From contig JAKPDL010000224.1 of NCBI GenBank assembly GCA_029552825.1, positions 1-64,000 on the forward strand: a stretch of 64,000 bases of DNA, read 5' to 3'. Position 1 is the stretch's first letter, and every line of letters begins with the position of its first letter. The notes beneath the pieces were generated by a model that was not told the DNA's origin, made no database searches, and worked only from the letters and a program-made list of their open reading frames with translations. Position numbers and translations under genes: made by a program. Source of the stretch: Bacteroidota bacterium (GTDB lineage: Bacteria > Bacteroidota > Bacteroidia > Bacteroidales > VadinHA17). Shown here one piece after another: positions 1 to 8,598 of this stretch.

Positions 1-55
1 TTGTTTCCATAATGTTTTAAGTTATTTCTTTCAATTATGAGATTAAGATACGTTT

Positions 56-3000
56 TTATAAGGTTTTTATCATCTTTGGTCTTTTACCATAAATGATCAT
101 GTAGGTCACAGGGAGGAATATAAAGACGAGCAACAGGCCAAATAACACACCTCCGATCACCACTATTGCCATTGGTTTAAGCATTTCCGTTCCGTCTCCC
201 ATTGTAAGAGCCAGTGGAAGTAAGCCAGCCAGACTGTTTAAGTTGGTAATAAGAATTGGCCTCAACCTAATTAGTGCAGCCTGTTTTATTGCTTCCTTAA
301 TATCCATTCCTTTTTCACGAAGTTCATCAATAAATGTGAGCAGGAGGACCCCGTTGTTGATCTCCATTCCTGTAAGCAATATTATTCCGATGAGTGCTGT
401 CACGCTGATGGGTGTTCCCGTAATATAAAGTGCATAGGAGATACCTGCCAGCGATAAAGGTATTCTTATAATTATTATCAGGGGTTTGATAAAACTCTCA
501 AAATAGAGGACCAATACCGCATAACCAAGGAATAGTGCAAACAGCAGGATTATGGCTATCTGTCTCATGTTCTCGGAAAGCATCTGGGACTGGCCCCCAT
601 AGTTGATTCTGTATCCTGAAGGCAGGTTGAAATTATCAAGTTTCTGCTTTATAATATTTGTTGCTTCACCAACACTTATTCCCGCAACGTTTGCAGTTAC
701 TTTAATGAGACGGTCCTGATTCTGCCTGTCGATCTGAACAGGACCTGTGGTCTTAACCACTTCCGCAACAGCAGACAGAGGTATTTTTACCCCTTTAGCC
801 GAATAAACATAAAGATTTTCAAGTGCTTCTGACGACTGAATCTCTCTTTCATCCATAACGACCCTGACCGGGTAATAGTATGCACCCTCTTTATATCGAG
901 TGGGAACGGTACCTCCAACCATTGTCCTGACTGTATTCCCGATATCGCTGTAGCTGAGACCGAGGTCAAATGCTTTTTGCCGGTCAACATGTATTTGGTA
1001 TTCCGGCTTTGTAAGCTGAAGAGAGATATCAAGTCCTGTAAGAAATTCATATTCTCTGACTTCATTTCTTACCGACGAGGCAACGTTGTATATTTCCTGC
1101 ATGGAGACGCTTCGGGGCGCTGAGATCATGACTTCTATGTCAAACTGGCCGATCTGTCGGATACCTTTCATTTTGGCATGCATCACCTTTACTACGGCTC
1201 CCGGTACCTTTACGGCTTTCATAATCTGCGGTCGCAACATCTCCACATATTCGTCAGTATTCATGGGCCTTTGTGAAGCAGGAACCAGTTCAACATTAAG
1301 CTCTCCCAGGAAGCTGCTTTCAGTGGTTACAAGTCCCCATACCTTGCCTCCGGCCAGTGTGGCATATCCTTTAATAAATTCCTGTTTTTTTATTACCTCC
1401 TCTGCCTGGCTTAGCGCTCTGTCAGTCTCTTCCATTGAAGTTCCTGTCGGCATAACGATATTGATGTTTATCAGGCCATCATCGGCTTTTGGCAGAAACT
1501 CTGATCCTGTTCTTTTCAGAAAACTATATCCGGGAATAAGAAGAAGCAGGAATGCAAGCAGAACAATCCACCTGAACTTCAGGGAATACTTAAGTATTGG
1601 TTTGTAAATAAATATAATACCTTTTATGAAATAGTCTGCTCCCCGTGAGATAATGCCATGTTTAGGTATTATCCTTTTCGAAGCAGGATAAAACAGCGCC
1701 ATCAGCATTGGTGTCACGGTAAGTGATACCACCATTGAAAAGAATATTATTATCGCAACGGTAAGAACCAGTTCACGAAAAAGAAGTGATGATAATCCCG
1801 GAACCAGAAGGAAGGGGATAAAAAGAGAAAGGAATGTAACGGTTGACGTAATAATTGCTCCGGTAACCTGTAGTGAACCTAAGGTAACCTGATCTGATGA
1901 TTCAGGTTCGGTTTCCTGTATTCTTGTAATATTTTCGAGTATTACCACACTGTTGTCAAGGACCACTGTCATGGCAACTACCAGCCCGCCCAGTGTGAAA
2001 ATATTAACAGAATAGCCCAGCAGCCACATAAGAAAGAATGTTCCGAGGATCGTAACCGGAAGGCTCAGTATCAGAACCAGCACACGCCTCCATCCCGACA
2101 GGAAGAGTGCAGTGATCAGTACGACAAATATGGCGGCCAGTAATACTGCATCCCTGACACCATTTGTAGCGAGTCTTACATATTCTGCCTGATCATAAAT
2201 TATCTCCAGCCTTGTCGTTTCAGGTAATTCTTCTTTTAATTCCTTCACTCTCCGGGCAATCTCATCAGATACTTCAACTGCATTTGCTTCCGCCTGCTTG
2301 AAAATTGAAATCCGGACTCCTTCATGGCCATTATATTTGGTACGGATTTTCTGTAAGGCATAAAGATCTTCCACTACTGCAACATCCTTCAATAAAATCT
2401 GGGCATCAGTTGATGATTTACGAATAACAAGGTCCTCAATTTCAGAGATCGACTTAAATTCCCCATAGGTTCTGACAATATAATCGCGTGTGGGGGTAAG
2501 CATTCTTCCTCCCACCATGTCAATATTTTCATTTTTAAGTCTCTCGGTGATCTGTGATAAAGTAATATTATATCCCTGCAGTTTTACTGGGTCGACATGT
2601 ATTCTTATCTCACGCATAGTGCCGCCTGAAAGTGCAGTTCCTGCGGAACCCTTAACAGAGGCAAACTGCTCCTGAAATTCATTCTCAATCCAGGTCCTGA
2701 GCTGTGTCAGACTCATATTATCTGATGAAACAAGCAGTTCAACAACAGGCAGCTGTGAGGGATCAGCTTTAAAAATAACCGGTTCAAGGATCTCCTGGGG
2801 CAGTTCTTTTTTGACGAGTCCCATCTTAGCAAGAACATCCTGGTATGCAACGTCCCTGTCGACACTGTAATCAAAATTCACCAGAAGAGTATATACTCCT
2901 TCTTCAGATGTAGATTCAATGTAATCAAGGTTGTCGACAGTAGCCATTTTTCGCTCAATTACCATGGCCACTTCATTTTCCATTTGCTCCGGTGTTGCCC

Positions 3001-3157
3001 CAGGCCAGTAAACATAGACTTTCACCATAGGGTATGTGATGTCGGGAAGCATATTCACCGGAAGGCTTGTAAATCCCGCTATGCCGAGGACCGCTATTAC
3101 GATCATCAGTATAATGGTACCGGCAGGCCTTTTTATCGATTCAAGAGTCAGTTTCAT
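56..3157 (-). CDS. RND efflux transporter, inner-membrane permease
   Basis: A 1033-residue permease of the RND superfamily (AcrB/HAE1-like), the usual length for the family. TM1 lies near residues 13-31, followed by a periplasmic porter domain, then TM helices from about 335, and the second half repeats this plan. In TM4 the relay position reads LDNSV, so Asp401 is kept while the second Asp of AcrB (D408) is Asn402. The TM10 region reads MEINNGVLL, without the AcrB lysine. This suggests a branch away from classical AcrB; the substrate cannot be told from sequence. It is the last gene of an adaptor-permease-TolC set: its ATG overlaps the adaptor stop by one base (TAATG), so translation is probably coupled. 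Energy should come from the proton or sodium gradient. Drugs, metals or lipids are all possible substrates; the arsenic island next door is not evidence for arsenic export. Confidence 0.95.
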   Translation of the reverse strand: MKLTLESIKRPAGTIILMIVIAVLGIAGFTSLPVNMLPDITYPMVKVYVYWPGATPEQMENEVAMVIERKMATVDNLDYIESTSEEGVYTLLVNFDYSVDRDVAYQDVLAKMGLVKKELPQEILEPVIFKADPSQLPVVELLVSSDNMSLTQLRTWIENEFQEQFASVKGSAGTALSGGTMREIRIHVDPVKLQGYNITLSQITERLKNENIDMVGGRMLTPTRDYIVRTYGEFKSISEIEDLVIRKSSTDAQILLKDVAVVEDLYALQKIRTKYNGHEGVRISIFKQAEANAVEVSDEIARRVKELKEELPETTRLEIIYDQAEYVRLATNGVRDAVLLAAIFVVLITALFLSGWRRVLVLILSLPVTILGTFFLMWLLGYSVNIFTLGGLVVAMTVVLDNSVVILENITRIQETEPESSDQVTLGSLQVTGAIITSTVTFLSLFIPFLLVPGLSSLLFRELVLTVAIIIFFSMVVSLTVTPMLMALFYPASKRIIPKHGIISRGADYFIKGIIFIYKPILKYSLKFRWIVLLAFLLLLIPGYSFLKRTGSEFLPKADDGLININIVMPTGTSMEETDRALSQAEEVIKKQEFIKGYATLAGGKVWGLVTTESSFLGELNVELVPASQRPMNTDEYVEMLRPQIMKAVKVPGAVVKVMHAKMKGIRQIGQFDIEVMISAPRSVSMQEIYNVASSVRNEVREYEFLTGLDISLQLTKPEYQIHVDRQKAFDLGLSYSDIGNTVRTMVGGTVPTRYKEGAYYYPVRVVMDEREIQSSEALENLYVYSAKGVKIPLSAVAEVVKTTGPVQIDRQNQDRLIKVTANVAGISVGEATNIIKQKLDNFNLPSGYRINYGGQSQMLSENMRQIAIILLFALFLGYAVLVLYFESFIKPLIIIIRIPLSLAGISYALYITGTPISVTALIGIILLTGMEINNGVLLLTFIDELREKGMDIKEAIKQAALIRLRPILITNLNSLAGLLPLALTMGDGTEMLKPMAIVVIGGVLFGLLLVFIFLPVTYMIIYGKRPKMIKTL

Positions 3158-4206
3158 TACTTACTGTTTTTTTGTGGTGCGGGCAGGGAGACCTTCATAT
3201 TATCTTTTAAAGTTTCCTGGCCAGCCACCACAATCATTTCTCCCTGGTTCAGGCCTTCTGTAATTTCTGTCATTCTGTTCACAGTAACACCAGTTTTTAC
3301 AATTCGCCGACGGGCAATGGTGTCATTGTCAACTACAAACAGGAATCTCTTGCCGTCAGGTGAAGAGAGTATAGCATCATCATTGACAATTATTGCCTTA
3401 TCGTTTCTGTAAACAGGAATTCTAAGGTGTGCCATCATTCCCGGTAAAAGTTTCTTGTTGAATCCCTGCAGCTTCAGATCAAACTTAACTGCTCTGCTTT
3501 CGGAAGAGACAGAAGGGTAAACCAGAGAAACAATACCTGTCAGGGAATCGGAAGGGTAGGCATTCAATACTACAGGAAATTTACGGCCTGGAGCAATTGC
3601 CTCAAAATATTTTTCATTCACTTCAGCCTTGATTACCAGGCTGTTCATATCACTTATGGTGACTATTCTTTCCCTTGCTGCCACCTGGCTCCCAACCTCA
3701 ACCCAGCGCGATGTAACGACTCCGTTCATCGGGCAGATTACGGGTACCGGCTGATACATATCCCTGGCAAATCGCAGGTGGCCTTTAGCCTTTTCCAGGT
3801 CCTTTGCAAGCGAGTCGTATTCGCCAGAATTCTTATCTGCAGATAAGATCATTTTTTCAAGCTCTTCTATGGCAAGTTGATTTGCTGAGATCAGTGACAA
3901 TCTTTCATCCGGGTTTATTACAGCGATAATCTTATCCTTTTCTGTCCTTTGATTCTCACGGTAATTAAGCTGCTCAATTATACCATTCGCAGGTGACTTA
4001 ACATCAGTAGATATGTTTGCCTCTATAGTTCCAGTTACATCAATATATGAGATCATTGTTGTGGATGAGGCTGATTGTACCCTTACCAGTGGTGGAGCTT
4101 TTTTAGCTGCAGATTGCACGGTGTTTTCTCCTTTTTTTCTGTCACATGATGTTAATGCCAGAAGAACTGAAAGTGAAACAAGTATTGTGATTTTAATCTT
4201 ATTCAT
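3157..4206 (-). CDS. RND periplasmic adaptor (membrane fusion protein), lipoprotein
   Basis: A 349-residue HlyD/AcrA-type adaptor that bridges the inner-membrane permease and the TolC channel. The N terminus is a lipoprotein signal ending LALTSC, with the lipidated Cys near residue 21. It is followed by a split biotinyl-lipoyl region (about 55-105 and 155-190), a short alpha-helical hairpin between them (about 105-150), and a beta-barrel domain. It sits between tolC (11-base gap) and the permease (one-base overlap), which marks one operon. No substrate-specific motif is visible. Confidence 0.93.
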   Translation of the reverse strand: MNKIKITILVSLSVLLALTSCDRKKGENTVQSAAKKAPPLVRVQSASSTTMISYIDVTGTIEANISTDVKSPANGIIEQLNYRENQRTEKDKIIAVINPDERLSLISANQLAIEELEKMILSADKNSGEYDSLAKDLEKAKGHLRFARDMYQPVPVICPMNGVVTSRWVEVGSQVAARERIVTISDMNSLVIKAEVNEKYFEAIAPGRKFPVVLNAYPSDSLTGIVSLVYPSVSSESRAVKFDLKLQGFNKKLLPGMMAHLRIPVYRNDKAIIVNDDAILSSPDGKRFLFVVDNDTIARRRIVKTGVTVNRMTEITEGLNQGEMIVVAGQETLKDNMKVSLPAPQKNSK

Positions 4207-4217
4207 TATCTGTTGAT

Positions 4218-5531
4218 TTAATAAGGATTATTATCGTTTCCTGTAAGATACCTAAGCTTTGAAAAGGCCTGAAGAAAGGCAATCGTTGACTTCTGATAAT
4301 TAATTGTGGCCTCTGACAGGATAGTCTGTGCATCAAGCACATCAATAATTGTACCCTGTCCTCCCTGATATAACACTGAAGCATTTTCGAGAGTCTCCCG
4401 CGCCAGATCTATTATCTTCTTATTATTTGAGATTTCTTCCTTTATGTCTTTAATTTCATTGAGAGTGATGTCTATTTCCCTGAGCAGATCAACAAAAAGC
4501 TGAGCCTTCTCGTCATTTATCTGTTCAACCCTGAGATCGCTCTGAAGCATCTTTGTTTTGTAACCAGAACCTCCGAAATATGGTATGGTATAACGTATGC
4601 CTACCCCGATATTATAGTTGAAATTTTTTCCAAAGGGGATATAACCGTGTTCCCATGTACCATTACCGTACGAGTATAACTCCGGACGGTTTAGCAACCG
4701 TGCAATCTCCTTCTGCTTATCTTCAAGAGTTATCTTAAGATTGGCTGCCTTTATTGACGGATGATTATCAAGAGTTTGTTTATAAAGTGAATCGGGGATA
4801 AGAATTCGTGACAGATTTGAAGTAGAAATAGTATCAATATGCCCTTCAATAAGCAAAGGATGCGGCCTCTCCGGGAAGCATAGCCTGCCCAGTTTTATCT
4901 GATGAGCCAGAACTGAATTCACGGATTTCTGAAGTGCTTTTTCTTCGACGGAGATCTGGACATTGATTTTAAGAACATCCACACCCGATACTTTACCTAT
5001 TTTATACAAAGCTTCAGCGTACCTTAAATGAGTTCTGAGCTGGTAAAGAGTATTATGGTGAACAGTAACCTCAGATTCAGCTTTCAAAATTTCATAGTAA
5101 GTATCTTCCACTCCCCATATAATTGTACTTCGAAGCTGCCGCTTTATTTCTTCATTCAATAAAATTTCGTCCTTTATAGCCGACTTCCTGACTTTATTTT
5201 CACCCCACTCATAAATTGTCTGATAAACTGAGATATCTGTATAAACATCAGTAAGACTATTGCCGAGAAGTCGCTGCTTGTTCGGAAGGAGGAATTTCCA
5301 CACGGAGGCTGTTGCAGATGCAGAAATCGTTGGTTGATAGGTAAGTCTTAACAACTCAATATCTGACTGTTTTACAGCAGACTGCTTTTCATTTGCCTTT
5401 ATGAGGTAATTATTTTGCAGAGCGCTGTCAATCAGTTGTTTGAGATTATAGACATATCCCGGATCCTGTCCTGCTGCAGAATAAATGCATATCAACAGCA
5501 AAATGTAAATCAGGACTGCTTTTGTTTTCAT
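4218..5531 (-). CDS. TolC-family outer-membrane efflux protein
   Basis: A 437-residue outer-membrane factor with a cleavable signal peptide (hydrophobic residues about 5-20, cleavage near AAGQD) and the long helical repeats typical of TolC: the signature Asn/Leu-rich helix ISLIDSAL-like near residue 30 and a second copy after about 240. It is the first gene of the minus-strand efflux operon, with an 11-base gap to the adaptor. The 120 bases upstream of the start contain no clear TAnnTTTG box in the expected place. The family assignment is firm; the substrate is unknown. Confidence 0.92.
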   Translation of the reverse strand: MKTKAVLIYILLLICIYSAAGQDPGYVYNLKQLIDSALQNNYLIKANEKQSAVKQSDIELLRLTYQPTISASATASVWKFLLPNKQRLLGNSLTDVYTDISVYQTIYEWGENKVRKSAIKDEILLNEEIKRQLRSTIIWGVEDTYYEILKAESEVTVHHNTLYQLRTHLRYAEALYKIGKVSGVDVLKINVQISVEEKALQKSVNSVLAHQIKLGRLCFPERPHPLLIEGHIDTISTSNLSRILIPDSLYKQTLDNHPSIKAANLKITLEDKQKEIARLLNRPELYSYGNGTWEHGYIPFGKNFNYNIGVGIRYTIPYFGGSGYKTKMLQSDLRVEQINDEKAQLFVDLLREIDITLNEIKDIKEEISNNKKIIDLARETLENASVLYQGGQGTIIDVLDAQTILSEATINYQKSTIAFLQAFSKLRYLTGNDNNPY

Positions 5532-5654
5532 TGTCAGTTATTTTTCAATATCCATCGGTATTAGTTGGCAAAAACCAAGGATTATTAATTGTTTATTTTA
5601 CAGATCTTTGACGTTATTATAATATCGCTTCGTAAGTATCTCTTTTATAGGAAT

Positions 5655-5793
5655 TTATTCTAGCAACAGTAAGCGATAACCACAATTATTCTGGATTTTC
5701 ACAACATTGAGATTAGTGTCCGGGAAGGATTTTATCTTAAGATGCTGCTTTATCCATTTGAAAGACTGAGAAAAATTTCAGTTTTAAAACTCA
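5655..5793 (-). pseudogene. C-terminal remnant of an IS4-type transposase
   Basis: Between the rhodanese and tolC genes the minus strand holds an open stretch of about 45 codons ending in TAA at 5655-5657. It reads FKWIKQHLKIKSF followed by DTNLNVVKIQ. This closely resembles the conserved tail of IS4-family DDE transposases (consensus FFKWIKQHL-IKSFFGTSENAVKTQIW). No start codon, no upstream DDE domain and no terminal inverted repeats are visible, so this is a scar and not an active element. It lies exactly at the boundary between the arsenic island and the efflux operon. Confidence 0.75.
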
Positions 5794-6204
5794 CTATGAA
5801 CAGGAACAGGACCCTGAACAACTGCTGCAGGCTAGCGGCAGGATACTTTCAAAAGGCAGCCCTTTAGCTTTCCACGTTTTCAAGCCGCCATCGAGATTAA
5901 CAGAATTTACGAATCCGTTCCGGTTAAGCATATTTGCAACTTTAGTGCTACGAACACCACCCTGACAAAATACTATAATTGGTTTGTCATCAGGAATATT
6001 CTTCAGATTATCCATTATTGCCGACATGGGAAAATTAAAAACATCATTAAGCGAGATAAATTCAATCATGAACTCAGATTCTTCCCGCACATCGACGAAT
6101 ATTGCTAAACCTTTATCTAATTCTTCCAGCGCATTTTCAGGTGAGATATGCTCAACACCAAATATGTTGAATGACTGAAATGAAGGTGTTTTTGGAGTGA
6201 TCAT
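5794..6204 (-). CDS. Rhodanese-like protein with cysteine-rich tail
   Basis: A single-domain rhodanese of 136 residues that probably carries sulfane sulfur as a persulfide. The active loop reads VFCQGGVRS, with the catalytic Cys near residue 89, and FVDVREESEF matches the usual DVRE strand. The C terminus ends in a four-cysteine tail, CSSCSGSCSCS, which could bind a thiophilic metal or arsenite; that is inference. No signal peptide is seen, so it is cytosolic. It is the last gene of the arsR-led minus-strand operon, two bases after the thioredoxin lipoprotein. The position suggests a role in sulfur or thiol chemistry linked to arsenic. Confidence 0.85.
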   Translation of the reverse strand: MITPKTPSFQSFNIFGVEHISPENALEELDKGLAIFVDVREESEFMIEFISLNDVFNFPMSAIMDNLKNIPDDKPIIVFCQGGVRSTKVANMLNRNGFVNSVNLDGGLKTWKAKGLPFESILPLACSSCSGSCSCS

Positions 6205-6206
6205 TT

Positions 6207-6611
6207 TTATTTTACTCCTTTCTGCTGAAGTACTTTTACAAGCTCTTCTTCGGGAAAATATCCGACATGCCTGAAATATTCACTGCCGTTTTCATCGAGA
6301 AATACCTGAGTTGGTATAGCCTGAATTCTATACTTTTGAGCGTAGGGCGCTCCGGCTTCGGTCCACACATCATAGAATACAACCTTTACTTGATCGCCGT
6401 ACTTTTCCTGAATTGATTTCATTATCGGTTGCATCTGCTGACAGGGAATGCACCGGACGGAACCCAATTCGATAAAAGTCACTTTATACGTCTTTTTTTC
6501 AGACCCTGTGTTATTTTTATCAGCTTTTTTTGTCTGGCCTGAACAATCAGTGCTCAGAATAATTGTTGCCAGGGCTGCAAAAAGCAGCAAAGATTTTCTG
6601 ATTTTTTCCAT
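6207..6611 (-). CDS. Thioredoxin-fold lipoprotein
   Basis: A 134-residue thioredoxin-like protein exported to the periplasm or membrane: the N-terminal hydrophobic segment ends at STDCSG, a plausible lipobox with Cys near residue 23. The redox motif is CIPC (in SVRCIPCQQM) and the cis-proline loop is AIPT, so both catalytic elements are intact. The sequence EKYGDQVKVVFYDVW fits the beta-3 strand. It overlaps the DGC gene by one base and precedes the rhodanese by two bases. In this arsenic operon it may keep extracytoplasmic thiols reduced or serve methylated/thiolated arsenic chemistry, which is inference from position. Confidence 0.85.
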   Translation of the reverse strand: MEKIRKSLLLFAALATIILSTDCSGQTKKADKNNTGSEKKTYKVTFIELGSVRCIPCQQMQPIMKSIQEKYGDQVKVVFYDVWTEAGAPYAQKYRIQAIPTQVFLDENGSEYFRHVGYFPEEELVKVLQQKGVK

Positions 6612-6973
6612 TATGCAATTTTTTTAATGTATTCAACAATTTCGTTTATTTTTTCATCTGTAACAGGTGTTTTTCCCTTAATTATTCCAAAGTCGGTTGT
6701 GTTGACATGAATGATATTGGTAATGGTAATATTTTCTTTACCAAGTATTTTCATGGCACAATTAATTGCGCATCCATCCAGCACTACTATTTTTTTATCC
6801 TGCTGTGTCTTTAATTTATTTATCAGAGACTGGTCACCTACAGCAACCTTGGCAAGGCAAACCATGTTTGCTTCACCACTCTCGTCAAGTTTACGCGCAA
6901 CTTTATCGGCGAATTCACCGGTGTTTGACGCGCCGCTGCAACTGACGATTTGAATTTTTTGTGAGTTTTCCAT
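6611..6973 (-). CDS. DGC-domain putative zinc-binding protein
   Basis: About 120 residues, starting at the ATG at 6971-6973; a TTG nine codons upstream is possible but would overlap the end of the decayed gene before it. The motif LDGCAINCA (centre of the protein) plus an early SCSGASNTGE segment matches the DGC domain family (DUF1847-like/putative zinc-binding proteins), where conserved Asp-Gly-Cys residues are thought to bind metal. Biochemical function is not established for the family. Its place in an ars operon, between an AhpD-like remnant and a thioredoxin, suggests thiol or metal handling. Cytosolic; no signal peptide. Confidence 0.8.
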   Translation of the reverse strand: MENSQKIQIVSCSGASNTGEFADKVARKLDESGEANMVCLAKVAVGDQSLINKLKTQQDKKIVVLDGCAINCAMKILGKENITITNIIHVNTTDFGIIKGKTPVTDEKINEIVEYIKKIA

Positions 6974-6980
6974 ATAGGTC

Positions 6981-7214
6981 TTATTTATTTGCCTTTTCAA
7001 TTAATTTTTCAGCTTGATCATAGATATCTTTTATAGGCCACTGCTTTATCATCTTTCCCGGTCCGATTGCTTCTTTAGCCTGTTCAAAGGTACAGCAGAC
7101 TTCCAGTGCTTTTTAAAAATGGTAATCGAGAGAGAGGCGGCAACCGCCTGCAATTGAAGCTGATATACCTGCCAGTTCTATGGTTCTGGCATCAAGATGT
7201 TTGAATTGCTCCAT
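6981..7214 (-). pseudogene. AhpD/carboxymuconolactone-decarboxylase-like gene with in-frame stop
   Basis: The minus strand encodes a complete small CMD-family frame of 78 codons from ATG 7212-7214 to TAA 6981-6983, interrupted by one TAA at codon 34 (7113-7115). Before the stop it reads ...GGCRLSLDYHF and directly after KALEVCC...GKMIKQ, in the same frame. Relatives usually have YHFKKALE here, so a single AAA-to-TAA change in a T5A5 run explains it. The redox CxxC of the family is also eroded: CRLS keeps only the first Cys. The gene lies between DUF169 and the DGC gene in the arsenic operon. It is either a pseudogene or carries a base-calling error. Confidence 0.8.
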
Positions 7215-7219
7215 AATAA

Positions 7220-7987
7220 TTAGTTTTTAAATGGATCTGTTTTGCTGATTTCTTCTGCCTTTTTTCTTTTTAACATTGCCAGCGCATTTTTACTGCGGGA
7301 ATTTGGGATTGCTTTCCTGTTCAGAAACTCCAGGTTTTCGACAATAGGGAAGAAATCTTTGAAGGGTAATCCCAGAACCGTTTCATTATTACCGATATCC
7401 GTTGCATCGCGGCATCCATAGCACCCCATACTTATATTGAACTTCTGTTCTACATATGGAATCAGGGTTGCATCAACACAGGTCGCCTGCAAAATTGCTG
7501 TACTGCTCTCAATTCGCTTCCCTCCCTTAACGTTCAGATTGGCAAGGGCGATCCACATTAGTTTTTCGGTTTCATCTTCAATTACTACTATGTCAGGTTC
7601 AATATTTGCAGTGTCGAGAGGGAAGAGGTATAATGCTTTAAGTTTACCCATTGGAAGGGTAGTCATTCCTTCGAACATAACCTTGCCTGTAGCCTCTTGG
7701 TTTACGATACCAAAACCGACAAGCCCTTTACCTGTCTTCAAACCTTCGGGCAGTTGTTTAAATCCAAAGGCGGCCGCGGCAGCCGGACAGGCAATGCCTT
7801 CAGCATCAAGAATCACATGTTCACCGTGCCTTGCCTTCATAAGAGCCTGGCAATAACGGTAACCCGTCAATTTTTCTGCCTTCTGCTTAATTTTGTCATC
7901 AGCCCATAAGAATTTTACTCCTACAGGGTATGAATTCAAACCAAGTATTTGTCTTAAACGGGCTCCATTAGATCTTATGGGATTCAT
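7220..7987 (-). CDS. DUF169 family protein
   Basis: A 255-residue protein of the DUF169 family (COG2043), recognised by the N-terminal YPVGVKFL stretch, the CQALMKARHGE segment, IACPAAAAAFGF, and the C-terminal MGCYGCRDATDI motif with two cysteines. The family is common in anaerobes and methanogens; its biochemical role is unknown. The conserved cysteines suggest metal or cofactor binding. It lies 11 bases after a tiny thioredoxin-like gene in the arsR operon. No membrane segment or signal is seen. Confidence 0.85.
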   Translation of the reverse strand: MNPIRSNGARLRQILGLNSYPVGVKFLWADDKIKQKAEKLTGYRYCQALMKARHGEHVILDAEGIACPAAAAAFGFKQLPEGLKTGKGLVGFGIVNQEATGKVMFEGMTTLPMGKLKALYLFPLDTANIEPDIVVIEDETEKLMWIALANLNVKGGKRIESSTAILQATCVDATLIPYVEQKFNISMGCYGCRDATDIGNNETVLGLPFKDFFPIVENLEFLNRKAIPNSRSKNALAMLKRKKAEEISKTDPFKN

Positions 7988-7998
7988 TCTTCTGACTT

Positions 7999-8241
7999 TT
8001 ATTTATTTTCCATCAACCAATGGACCAAAGTGTGTCTGATCGGTAATTTACCCTGTACAAGAAGTTTTCCGTTAACTATAAGGGCCGGTGTAAGCATTAC
8101 TCCGTATTTCCAGAACTCATCGATATTTGAAACCTTTTCGATTGTGGCATCCAGATTGTTTTCAGCAACGACCTCCCGGCACATATCTTCAAGTCTTTTG
8201 CAATTGGGGCACCCGGTTCCGAGGACTTTAATTTCCAGCAT
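7999..8241 (-). CDS. Small thioredoxin-like protein (TM0996/MtH895 type), copy 1
   Basis: An 80-residue glutaredoxin/thioredoxin-fold protein with the N-terminal redox motif GTGCPNCK (Cys about 10 and 13) and the TPALIVNG cis-proline loop. These are the hallmarks of the 'redox-active disulfide protein 2' family. Such proteins often sit next to UPF0718/ArsP permeases. It lies in the arsR operon, 11 bases after the CMD gene, and is paralogous to the gene at 10689-10928. A role in reducing arsenic-linked disulfides is inferred. Confidence 0.9.
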   Translation of the reverse strand: MLEIKVLGTGCPNCKRLEDMCREVVAENNLDATIEKVSNIDEFWKYGVMLTPALIVNGKLLVQGKLPIRHTLVHWLMENK

Positions 8242-8252
8242 ACAAATAGGCT

Positions 8253-8579
8253 TTATAATTTATTTTCCGAAATTAGAGCAAGAGTGTTTGCAACAGTGTC
8301 ATTTACCACTGCCTGTTTCATATATCTGGCTACCATAATAGCTTCAACTATTTCAGGAGTGGTAATTCCAGCATCCCTTGCCTGTTTTACCCACATTCTC
8401 ACGCAGGTATCTGAACCCAGAGCAGCTGCAACTGCAATGCCTGCCAGAAGCTTATACTTTTTCGGAACAGCCTGGTATTTTTCGTTCTCGAAAAGAAGAG
8501 CTTTGTCATTCATTTGATGCTGGGCGAATTCAGGAGCGAATTCCTTCAGCAATTCCATGGGTGTCTTTTTTGTTTCCAT
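8253..8579 (-). CDS. Carboxymuconolactone decarboxylase (AhpD-like) family protein
   Basis: A 108-residue CMD-fold protein. The central segment (KYKLLAGIAVAAALGSDTCVRMWVKQARDAGITTPEIVEAIMVARYM) has the family layout, but the AhpD CxxC is replaced by SDTC, so only one Cys of the pair remains. That argues against a classical peroxidatic disulfide relay. It is the gene after the UPF0718 permease (19-base gap) in the arsR operon; related CMD genes recur in ars operons of anaerobes. Substrate unknown. Confidence 0.85.
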   Translation of the reverse strand: METKKTPMELLKEFAPEFAQHQMNDKALLFENEKYQAVPKKYKLLAGIAVAAALGSDTCVRMWVKQARDAGITTPEIVEAIMVARYMKQAVVNDTVANTLALISENKL

Positions 8580-8598
8580 AACATAATGGTATTAGATA

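Noticed and set aside
1086-1607. A 173-codon plus-strand open frame opposite the RND permease
   Set aside because: It lies wholly antisense to a well-supported 1033-residue permease, has no family motif, and its residue make-up is typical of an antisense shadow.
7113-7115. Possible recoded stop or selenocysteine in the AhpD-like gene
   Set aside because: The codon is TAA, not TGA, and no recoding signal is visible; a point change from AAA is simpler.
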